Positions 28,879 through 35,978 of a DNA stretch of 64,000 nt are shown piece by piece. The stretch spans positions 39,809 to 103,808 of the forward strand of contig JAADEH010000009.1 of NCBI GenBank assembly GCA_013153495.1. Direction: 5' to 3'. Both the position numbers and the translations under genes were made by a program. The notes beneath the pieces were generated by a model, which made no database searches, was not told where the DNA came from, and saw only the letters and a program-made list of their open reading frames with translations. The DNA comes from Aquificota bacterium (lineage in GTDB: Bacteria; Aquificota; Aquificia; Aquificales; Aquificaceae). Numbering within the stretch: position 1 is the stretch's first letter; each line of letters starts with the position of its first letter.

Positions 28879-29889
28879 ATGTCTGATTGGGAAATGAACC
28901 GCTCTCAGGCTATAGAGTTCCTTCTTAAAACTTTTCCCGATCTGTTTTCCGCAGGTAAAAGCAACAACGACCTGGTTATATCCAATGGAATAGAAGCCCT
29001 CAACACCGCCGTATATGGAAATGCTGTCATAGTGAGCTTGAGAGAACAAAAAGTCTTTGCAGTGAAGGAACCCTCCAACAATCCTTTATTTTACAGCGTA
29101 ATGGTCTTGGATAACGGTTTCTGGGTTCCTCCTAATTATGAACTGGATATGCAGCTAGTTAAGCTCGGGTTGGTCAAGTTAATTCATTCCTATGACATAT
29201 CTATCGTATTTTCAGATTTGTCCCTATCTCTATATGAAATGGACACATACCATGGACAAATTTTCGACGTGGCCTCAGAAGCTGGTTCGGGGTCCGAATA
29301 TGTAATTGTGTGGGGTAGTTATTTGGGCGAAGATTTCTGGACATATACAGCATCCTTGGTGCTCAGAGCGTGCGGAGTAGTCACGGGTTTTGGCGGGCTT
29401 ACGAATGCAGACCTGCACGGATATTACATACCGGGGTTTGAACCTCCTTATTTCTTCCCTTATCAATGGTCTTCATTCATGCTTTTGATTAAAAGCCTTG
29501 TAGGCGAAACCTGTTATAAAACATACGGGCAAAAGTCCCCCTATATTCGGGATTTTGCTCATGAGTTCAAGGACATAATAGGTGGGAAAAAAGCCGGAAT
29601 AGTTGTGGAAGCTGAAAGCACGGCTTACAGAGCAAATAACCATACAAAGAACTGCGGTATAGGACAACTAAGAGAAAAATATCTCGGATATGACTATCAA
29701 ATTGGTTACGTGGCTGGTCCCGGGTTGAGGGAAAACTCACTTACAAATGATGAAAATATAAGTATAGGTGTTATAGGGTGTTCACAAGACATAGAACCCG
29801 TGTTCTTAAACCCGCTGACGCCTAGTAGAGAATTTGATTTAATGAGTGACAAGGTTTATAGGTTCTTTATGGCTAATTATTGCAAGTAG
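28879..29889 (+). CDS. Unrecognised 336-aa protein beside CRISPR array 1
   Basis: I do not recognise this protein. It is soluble-looking, rich in Tyr, Phe, Gly and Asn, with no signal peptide and no membrane helices. A stretch near residues 238-285 (KKAGIVVEAEST, GIGQLREKY, YQIGYVAGPG) has the strand-helix-strand rhythm of PD-(D/E)XK nucleases, including a GQL helix. The catalytic Lys is not obvious, so this is only a hint. Codon use looks more A/T-rich than its neighbours. It ends 23 bp before the first repeat of array 1, at the old (leader-distal) end. No cas gene adjoins it. Possibly horizontally acquired. Confidence 0.75.
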   Translation: MSDWEMNRSQAIEFLLKTFPDLFSAGKSNNDLVISNGIEALNTAVYGNAVIVSLREQKVFAVKEPSNNPLFYSVMVLDNGFWVPPNYELDMQLVKLGLVKLIHSYDISIVFSDLSLSLYEMDTYHGQIFDVASEAGSGSEYVIVWGSYLGEDFWTYTASLVLRACGVVTGFGGLTNADLHGYYIPGFEPPYFFPYQWSSFMLLIKSLVGETCYKTYGQKSPYIRDFAHEFKDIIGGKKAGIVVEAESTAYRANNHTKNCGIGQLREKYLGYDYQIGYVAGPGLRENSLTNDENISIGVIGCSQDIEPVFLNPLTPSREFDLMSDKVYRFFMANYCK

Positions 29890-29912
29890 TCTTCCTATAC
29901 CAAATCTATCTA

Positions 29913-31236
29913 GTTTCAACTCCTTATAGGCACCTAATAAACGCCTTTTTTGAGTATCCTGAATCCACCGCCCAAAATAGGTTTCAACTCCTTATAGGCA
30001 CCTAATAAACTAAGTTAGTATTTTGTAAGGATGATTGCCCGATGGGAAATGTTTCAACTCCTTATAGGCACCTAATAAACCTAAAAATTGGGACATACGA
30101 AAGTGAGAGCCGTTTTCTAGGTTTCAACTCCTTATAGGCACCTAATAAACGACTTTCCTTTTCCTCGAGCTTGAGAAGTCTCTCTTTGTTTCAACTCCTT
30201 ATAGGCACCTAATAAACCATAAAATGGGAGTTGTTATCCACAGGTATAAAAATTCTGTTTCAACTCCTTATAGGCACCTAATAAACTCGGGCTTTTTGTG
30301 GGGCTGAAATATCCCACCACTCAAAGGAGTTTCAACTCCTTATAGGCACCTAATAAACATACAGACGAAGTCTGTATATTCCAAATCGATGACGAGTTTC
30401 AACTCCTTATAGGCACCTAATAAACCTGAGGAAACCTTTGAGGGCATAGTCAGGGCGCTCGGGGTTTCAACTCCTTATAGGCACCTAATAAACAGCTCTT
30501 CCTCAAGAATGCCCGTGCGGTATAGGAGTTGTTTCAACTCCTTATAGGCACCTAATAAACAAAATGTATACAAGGAAGGAATAATTATAAAAACAAGTTT
30601 CAACTCCTTATAGGCACCTAATAAACAGGATTAAACACATCAGCTTTATAACATCGAAAGCACTGTTTCAACTCCTTATAGGCACCTAATAAACGGGAGA
30701 GGTTATCCGTGAGTATCTTCCCGAGAATAACAGGTTTCAACTCCTTATAGGCACCTAATAAACAAACGAGCGTCAGGAGTAGGAACCACATCAAGGGAAG
30801 TTCGTTTCAACTCCTTATAGGCACCTAATAAACTTCTTTTTCTAACTCTATCAAGGGTTTGGTCCAACTCTCGTTTCAACTCCTTATAGGCACCTAATAA
30901 ACGAACCCACATATACCCACTCAGACTTACGCTTTATTTCCCGTTTCAACTCCTTATAGGCACCTAATAAACCCCATGACTTCAGGGATGGGACATTCAA
31001 GGGAGAAATGTTTCAACTCCTTATAGGCACCTAATAAACATTACGGTTTTAGGGTTTTCGTTCATGTTTTTCAAGTTTCAACTCCTTATAGGCACCTAAT
31101 AAACCTTTCTGTATGTCTGCATTCCCTTATTATCTATGTGGTTTCAACTCCTTATAGGCACCTAATAAACGCGGAATAATGCTTGCAGACCCAGAGTTAG
31201 CGAGACGTTTCAACTCCTTATAGGCACCTAATAAAC
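29913..31236 (-). CRISPR. CRISPR array 1: 20 repeats, 19 spacers
   Basis: Thirty-nt repeats read GTTTCAACTC...CCTAATAAAC on the plus strand, and I find all 20 identical by eye. Spacers are 35-42 nt. On the minus strand the repeat ends in GTTGAAAC, the usual 5' handle form of type I/III crRNAs, and the leader lies at the right. The array is therefore read on the minus strand and grows at its right end. The leftmost repeat is intact, unlike the degenerate end repeats of arrays 2 and 3. No cas genes are in the window. Confidence 0.99.
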
Positions 31237-31558
31237 CTGCCAATTCGAATACCCTATTCAGTTGCCAAGGAGCCGGTAGCCCCGTAGGACTACATGGAAA
31301 TTTTATACCCTCTTCGAAGGTGCGTCAAGTGAAGTTTATTTCCTGTCGACCTCCAATCTTGCAAAAATCCCCGGGGGTCGACAAGTTGTTGTGAGAGTAG
31401 GAGAAGAACAAAATTTTCGTAATTTTTGACCAAAAGAGATAGTGAATACTAACCTAAAAATAGGTAGGTCGACGGATTATTGAGTCCCAAGGCTTCGAAA
31501 GTTATTTTTCCGAAAAATAGGCAAATTTGCGCAAATTTTGCGGTTTACGCTAACTAAC
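31237..31558 (-). promoter_or_regulatory. Leader of CRISPR array 1
   Basis: Starts CTGCCAATTC directly after the last repeat. It aligns without gaps to the array 2 leader over 322 bp with about 18 mismatches by my count. On the minus strand a promoter is visible: TTGACG (31323-31328), 17 nt, TAAAAT (31300-31305), so transcription would start ~57 nt before the first repeat. Also present: a hairpin-forming GTAGCCCC...GGACTAC at 31276-31293; an inverted repeat GTCGACC/GGTCGAC spanning 31345-31382 with the CCCCGGGG palindrome inside; and a 16-bp perfect palindrome at 31523-31538 found only in this copy. Confidence 0.9.
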
Positions 31559-31754
31559 TTACCGCTACATCCACAGCTCAATATGTATATGTGGTTATTT
31601 AGAAACCGGGTTTCAAAATTAACAGTTATAAAAGCCTTTATAAACCCTGTCCTTAGCTGATTTTAAAATCCTAATTTGCTTCGTCAATTTTTATTGAACC
31701 TTTTTACGAAAAATTGCCACTAACTAAGTGAAAAACAATAAAGGAGGTGCTAAT
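31559..31754. other. AT-rich intergenic region between CRISPR leader and lipoprotein gene
   Basis: No open frame of interest. It contains an imperfect 18-bp palindrome TTATAAAAGCCTTTATAA at 31626-31643 (8 of 9 pairs) and ends in the strong Shine-Dalgarno AAAGGAGGTG of the next gene. I could not find a convincing promoter for that gene. Confidence 0.5.
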
Positions 31755-32879
31755 ATGAGAACCGGAGCAACATTTTACAGGAGCTTTTTGACTCTTTTAG
31801 CCTTTTTTGCGATGCTTTTGTCAGGGTGCGGGGGTGGCTCAACAAGCAAGCCAACACCCCTGATGCGGGACTTCTCCCAGATAGAGGACCTTATTAAAAC
31901 GAAGAAAATTTCCGAACTCATTATACCACTTCCTGACGGCTACACTCCCCTACCGGACAGGTATATATTTTTAGGGGATTACTCCTTGGGAACCTTCGTT
32001 ACCTTAGTTCCCGTTGAAGAGGACCCGCAAAATGCAAATCCTGATAATCTTCACGTTAGGGCTGTCCTTGAAATCCTTCTTAATAAGCCTCAAGATAGCA
32101 CAGGTGTAAATTCGGGTAAGTATTTACTGTCTTACAGACAAGTCTCTACGGGAAACTTTATAGTTTATCTCGTAGACCCTCAAACGCTCGAACCTGTGTA
32201 TAGGGCATTTGAGGTTTTTGCAGAGCCTATGGATACAGCTCCTATAAATACGGTTACCGGCGATGGTGGTGGAGTTTACACAATAATAATTGATTTTATT
32301 TCCAATACTAATAGTAATTACAAAGCCTCTGTTTCTTTCCCTGCGGAGGGATATTACATAACAGCTTCTTTCGACCTCGGCAACCTGAATACCCCAAACC
32401 AACGCATTGTTGGTCCCGACGGCACGGTTATAGACATAATACTGTTTATAAAATACTTCATGGAGCAAGACTCTCAGCTCTTCGACCTGCAAAACCTCAA
32501 TCTTGATAACATATCCGTTCTTATAACTCCCGATACGATTGTTGCCCTTGCACCCACAGCGGATGGAGCCTTCGGATACATGAAGGTAGGGTATGAAAAC
32601 ACCAACAAAGCGGTTGCGGTCCGTATGGTAACCGAGAACGGCATACTCAGGATATTTGACTCACTCGGCAACGAACTTTTGACCGCTGATGTGGGACATG
32701 ACGTTCAGACTTATGGTGGGACTAAGAGGATAGGCATAGCCTATGACCCCTTCTCCGAAAACAAGGTTGAAGTCCACTGCGAGTGTGAAAATGCGAGAGT
32801 TGCTCCCGGTGAGTGTGTGAAACCTCAAATTCCCGACCCGTTCCCTTATCCTTTCCCCATCGATGGACTGCTCCAATAA
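31755..32879 (+). CDS. Putative lipoprotein of unknown function
   Basis: A 374-aa protein starting at ATG 31755, chosen because AAAGGAGGTG lies just upstream. Residues 1-25 form a lipoprotein signal peptide with lipobox LLSGC (Cys25), followed by a flexible GGGSTSKPTP. The rest looks like mostly beta-strand with repeated IxLxIxF-type segments, and its C-terminus ends in a proline-rich tail. No known domain recognised. It stands alone, flanked by the CRISPR leader and a strong terminator. Confidence 0.85.
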   Translation: MRTGATFYRSFLTLLAFFAMLLSGCGGGSTSKPTPLMRDFSQIEDLIKTKKISELIIPLPDGYTPLPDRYIFLGDYSLGTFVTLVPVEEDPQNANPDNLHVRAVLEILLNKPQDSTGVNSGKYLLSYRQVSTGNFIVYLVDPQTLEPVYRAFEVFAEPMDTAPINTVTGDGGGVYTIIIDFISNTNSNYKASVSFPAEGYYITASFDLGNLNTPNQRIVGPDGTVIDIILFIKYFMEQDSQLFDLQNLNLDNISVLITPDTIVALAPTADGAFGYMKVGYENTNKAVAVRMVTENGILRIFDSLGNELLTADVGHDVQTYGGTKRIGIAYDPFSENKVEVHCECENARVAPGECVKPQIPDPFPYPFPIDGLLQ

Positions 32880-32884
32880 GCCCC

Positions 32885-32912
32885 AAGCCCCCGAACGGGG
32901 GCTTTTTTTTTT
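32885..32912 (+). terminator. Rho-independent terminator after the lipoprotein gene
   Basis: Perfect 8-bp stem AAGCCCCC / GGGGGCTT, loop GAAC, followed by a run of ten T residues. Lies between the lipoprotein gene and the convergent THEP1 gene (stop at 32914). Confidence 0.95.
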
Positions 32913-32913
32913 A

Positions 32914-33441
32914 TTAATAACCGAGTAAATTCAGTATCTCTTCCTCCATACCTTCCCTGTTGCTCTTCCTAAGTTCTATCAAAACGGCTCCGGGTAGTCT
33001 TCTCAGTTCCTTGACGAGAGGATGAACGTCCCTTATAGGCAGTGTGGCTACGAGTGTTATTTTCGGGTCTTGGGCAAGCTCCCTGACGAGGTCTCTGAAC
33101 TTCTTTGAGAAAAGTTCCATCTTGCCTATTTCGTCGATTATCACCACCTTATCCTTGCCGGAGTGCAGGGCTTTTTCCAGCACGGGGAGCACCGCTTCCT
33201 CAAACCTTTGAACATTTACTCCGTAAGAGCCTACCAGCTTTTTTGAACGGAAGGTCTTGCTCGCAAAGAGGGTTTCCTTACCGTCGGTGGTAACTACCTT
33301 AAAGCCCGTCCTTTTTCTGGTTTTTCTGTCCCTTACCTCTTCGGTCCAGAAGCCTACCGCTCTGTCTCCCAGTCTTTGAGCCACCTTTTTTATCAGCGTA
33401 GTTTTGCCCACTCCCGGCTCACCGGTTATAAAGACTTTCAT
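32914..33441 (-). CDS. THEP1-family nucleoside-triphosphatase
   Basis: A 175-aa P-loop NTPase of the THEP1 family, characterised from Aquifex aeolicus as a slow thermostable NTPase of unknown cell role. Walker A is GEPGVGKTTL (~7-16) and Walker B is VVIIDEIGKMEL (~98-110). It is followed by ELAQDPKITLVATLP. It overlaps coaE by 4 bp (ATGA), so the two are coupled. Confidence 0.92.
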   Translation of the reverse strand: MKVFITGEPGVGKTTLIKKVAQRLGDRAVGFWTEEVRDRKTRKRTGFKVVTTDGKETLFASKTFRSKKLVGSYGVNVQRFEEAVLPVLEKALHSGKDKVVIIDEIGKMELFSKKFRDLVRELAQDPKITLVATLPIRDVHPLVKELRRLPGAVLIELRKSNREGMEEEILNLLGY

Positions 33442-34028
33442 GCTTCCTCCTTTATTTTTTGAAAAACTTCCTCGACTTGCTTTTTAGTCCTTTCAAGCCC
33501 GTCGGAGTTGTCTATAACGAAATCAGCAAACTTAACTTTCTCCTCTATGTCCATCTGATTTTGCCAGCGTCTTTCGAAGTCTTCTTCACTCATGCCCCTT
33601 TTTAAAGCTCTCTCCTTACACACTTCGTAAGGAGCATAAACGACGACCGTTCGGTCGTAATTTTTATAGGTTCCCTTCTCTATAAGGAGTGTAGCCTCTA
33701 CGAATACTATTGCGTCCTCCGGAAGGGTTTTGTATATCTTTTCCAGCTCCTCATACAGGGCTTTGTGGGTTATTTCTTCCAGCTTTATGAGCTTTTCCCT
33801 GTCGTGAAACACTATTTGGGCAAGTTTCTTTCTGTCTATGTTGCCTTCCTTATCCAAAATTTCCTTTCCGAATTCTCTCAGAACCTTCTCGTAAACGGGA
33901 TGCCCCTTTTTGTAAAAACTCCTTATTATCCGGTCCGCATCTACGGTGTAAGCTCCCAGCTCCCTAAAGAGCTTTGCAACGGTGGACTTACCGCAACCTA
34001 TGTTCCCCGTAAGGGCTATCTTCTTCAT
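33438..34028 (-). CDS. coaE: Dephospho-CoA kinase
   Basis: A 196-aa P-loop kinase for the last step of CoA synthesis. Walker A is GNIGCGKST (~8-16). DADRIIRS and FVEATLLIEKG carry the acceptor site, and KRGMSEEDFERRWQNQM is the lid with conserved arginines. Its ATG lies 18 bp from the divergent aroD ATG. A TATTAT hexamer ends 5 nt before the start codon and no Shine-Dalgarno is present. Confidence 0.95.
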   Translation of the reverse strand: MKKIALTGNIGCGKSTVAKLFRELGAYTVDADRIIRSFYKKGHPVYEKVLREFGKEILDKEGNIDRKKLAQIVFHDREKLIKLEEITHKALYEELEKIYKTLPEDAIVFVEATLLIEKGTYKNYDRTVVVYAPYEVCKERALKRGMSEEDFERRWQNQMDIEEKVKFADFVIDNSDGLERTKKQVEEVFQKIKEEA

Positions 34029-34032
34029 GACT

Positions 34033-34039
34033 TATAATA
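34033..34039. promoter_or_regulatory. Symmetric bidirectional -10 (TATAATA) between coaE and aroD
   Basis: Plus strand TATAAT (34033-34038) lies 8 nt before the aroD ATG. Minus strand TATTAT (34039-34034) lies 5 nt before the coaE ATG. One 7-bp element can thus serve both genes, with both messages leaderless. Neither gene has a Shine-Dalgarno in the 18-bp gap. Confidence 0.5.
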
Positions 34040-34046
34040 TCTTCTC

Positions 34047-34712
34047 ATGTTAATAGCTGTTCCGCTCACGGACGAGAGCTTTAGCTCAAGGGTTAAGGAA
34101 GCGAAGGAAAGGGGTGCGGACCTCGTAGAACTCAGGGTGGACCAGTTTTCAAATACGGAAGTTTCCTATGTAGAGGATAGGGTAAGGGAAGCTAAGGAAG
34201 CGGGATTGGGGGTTATTTTGACCGTTCGAATTCCCGAAGAGGGTGGAAGAGAAGTTAAAAACAGAAGGGAAATTTTCGAAAAGGTAGCTCCCCTGTGCGA
34301 TTATGCGGACGTGGAGCTTTCCGCAAGGTCGGAAATAATTTTCGTCAGGAATGCGGTAGTCAGCGGTGGTGGGAAGCTCATAGTCTCCTTCCACAACTTC
34401 GAATTCACTCCTCCCAACTGGGTCATAAGGGAGGTTCTCAGAGAGGGACATAGATACGGAGGTATCCCGAAGGTGGCAGTGAAGGCAAACTCTTACGAAG
34501 ACACCGCAAGGCTTCTCTGCGTGGGAAATCAGGAGAAGTATGACAAGATACTGATAGCTATGGGAGATTTTGGCAAGGTCTCGAGGGTTGCGGGATTTCC
34601 GTTCGGCTCGGTAATAAGTTATGCCTCTTTGGGAAAAGCCTTAGCCCCCGGTCAACTGCCTCTGGAGGATGTGGTAAAGCTGAGGGAACTCCTTTACAAA
34701 GGAGAAGTATAG
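34047..34712 (+). CDS. aroD: 3-dehydroquinate dehydratase, type I
   Basis: A 221-aa class I enzyme of the shikimate pathway. Visible family residues: ADLVELRVDQF, the SFHNF segment with the catalytic His, and Schiff-base Lys in VAVKANSYED. The C-terminal FPFGSVISYASLGKALAPGQLP is typical. Its last 72 bp overlap the convergent CPBP protease gene, an unusually long antisense overlap. Confidence 0.94.
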   Translation: MLIAVPLTDESFSSRVKEAKERGADLVELRVDQFSNTEVSYVEDRVREAKEAGLGVILTVRIPEEGGREVKNRREIFEKVAPLCDYADVELSARSEIIFVRNAVVSGGGKLIVSFHNFEFTPPNWVIREVLREGHRYGGIPKVAVKANSYEDTARLLCVGNQEKYDKILIAMGDFGKVSRVAGFPFGSVISYASLGKALAPGQLPLEDVVKLRELLYKGEV

Positions 34713-35168
34713 CAGGTTCGCACTCCAGTGCAGGAGTATGGGAGCCAGGATAGAACCGCTCCTGATATAAACCCAGCCGAAGAGCAGGGAGGGAAAGAAA
34801 ACGAGCAAGGAATTGACGGTGGGAAAGCTCACGAGATGAGCCAAGGAAAAGAGCAGAGAAGTTTTAAAGTTCCCGAAAATACCCAGCAGATACCCCCTGA
34901 AGAAGACCTCCTCCGCAGTCGCAATGCCGAGCTGATTTAATACCCATGCGGGACAGCTCAGGTCCGGTGGAAAGACCAAAAACAACGGTGTCAGAGGAAG
35001 CCCGTATAGAAGACCTCTGCGGTAGTTTTTAAAGCCCAACTTTTTCTCCTCAACGAAGAACAGAGGCAAGAGCATGTATAGGAGCGGTAGCAGTTCGAGC
35101 TTTGAGTAGAGATTTCCTACAAAGAGAGCAACCAGCAAGCCTGCGTATATCAAAAGTCCTCTGCGCAT
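34641..35168 (-). CDS. CPBP-family intramembrane metalloprotease (CAAX-like)
   Basis: A 175-aa membrane protein with ~5 hydrophobic segments. The active-site motifs are ATAEEVFFRGYLLG (EExxxR), LAHLVSF and the C-terminal LHWSANL. Such Abi/CPBP proteases cut peptides inside the membrane; the substrate is unknown. Its 3' end overlaps aroD by 72 bp and its 5' end overlaps thiD by 19 bp. Confidence 0.88.
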   Translation of the reverse strand: MRRGLLIYAGLLVALFVGNLYSKLELLPLLYMLLPLFFVEEKKLGFKNYRRGLLYGLPLTPLFLVFPPDLSCPAWVLNQLGIATAEEVFFRGYLLGIFGNFKTSLLFSLAHLVSFPTVNSLLVFFPSLLFGWVYIRSGSILAPILLHWSANLLYFSFVKEFPQLYHILQRQLTGG

Positions 35169-35965
35169 CTCTCCACGTTCCAGTAGTGTTTTAAGGGTCC
35201 GGCACCGTGCCCTATGTTGAGGCTGTTCTCTATCGCCTTCTGGGTGTAAATCTTAGCCCTGCTTATGGCTTCGTAAAACTCGTATCCCTTTGCGAGGAAA
35301 GCCGTTATCGAAGCGGATAGGGTGCAACCTGTCCCGTGGGTGTTTTTCGTTTTTACCCTGTCCCCTACAAAGTAGTGGAACTCCTCACCGCCCGTATAGA
35401 GGACATCGATAACCTTTTCCCCTTCCATGTGCCCACCCTTTATGAGGACAGCCCTGGGTCCCATATCTAAGAGCTTCTTTGCGCACAGTTCTATGTCCCT
35501 GAGCTTTTGAATTTTTTCCCCGCACAGGAACTCAGCCTCGGGTATGTTCGGGGTTATGAGAAGAGCTAAGGGGAAAAGTTCCCTAAGGAGTGTCTGAACC
35601 GCCTCCTCCTCTATGAGATTAAAACCGCTTTTGGATTTGAGAACCGTATCTACCACCAGCCTGTCTATCTTAAAGTCCTTGACCGCTTTAGCGGTGTTTA
35701 AAACTATGTCCGCATTACCCAGCATTCCCGTCTTTGCGCTGTCAACACCCAAGTCCTGTGCAACCGCCTTTATCTGGTCATAGACCACCTGCCCCGGCAG
35801 GTCCTTCCTGTATAAAACCCCCTTGGTATTTTGAACCGTTATGGAGGTTATAGCACTCATACCGTAAACGCCCAGAGCGGTAAAGGTCTTAAGGTCCGCC
35901 TGAATTCCCGCACCACCGCTCGGGTCCGAACCCGCTATGGTCAGAGCCTTGGGAACTCCATCCAT
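35150..35965 (-). CDS. thiD: Hydroxymethylpyrimidine (phosphate) kinase
   Basis: A 271-aa ribokinase-fold enzyme of thiamine synthesis. Signatures are ALTIAGSDPSGGAGIQADLKTF at the N-terminus, AVLIKGGH, and KNTHGTGCTLSASITAFLA with the catalytic GTGC. A TATATT hexamer ends 6 nt before the ATG; no Shine-Dalgarno. It is 13 bp downstream of bamA. Confidence 0.95.
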   Translation of the reverse strand: MDGVPKALTIAGSDPSGGAGIQADLKTFTALGVYGMSAITSITVQNTKGVLYRKDLPGQVVYDQIKAVAQDLGVDSAKTGMLGNADIVLNTAKAVKDFKIDRLVVDTVLKSKSGFNLIEEEAVQTLLRELFPLALLITPNIPEAEFLCGEKIQKLRDIELCAKKLLDMGPRAVLIKGGHMEGEKVIDVLYTGGEEFHYFVGDRVKTKNTHGTGCTLSASITAFLAKGYEFYEAISRAKIYTQKAIENSLNIGHGAGPLKHYWNVERCAEDF

Positions 35966-35978
35966 GGGAATAATATAC

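Noticed and set aside
30695..30733. Possible self-targeting spacer: 13 nt (AGGTTATCCGTGA) shared with porE at ~14054
   Set aside because: A 13-nt match is expected several times by chance when 59 spacers are compared with 128 kb of strand sequence; the flanks do not match.
31291..31329. A 12-codon frame in the leader, MEILYPLRRCVK, with a single synonymous change between arrays 1 and 2
   Set aside because: No Shine-Dalgarno in range, it runs against the direction of pre-crRNA transcription, and it overlaps the leader promoter. The similarity is explained by overall leader identity.
28879..32879. Cas or Cas-accessory genes flanking array 1
   Set aside because: Neither the 336-aa protein nor the lipoprotein shows Cas1, Cas2, Cas6, RAMP, HD or CARF features that I can see.
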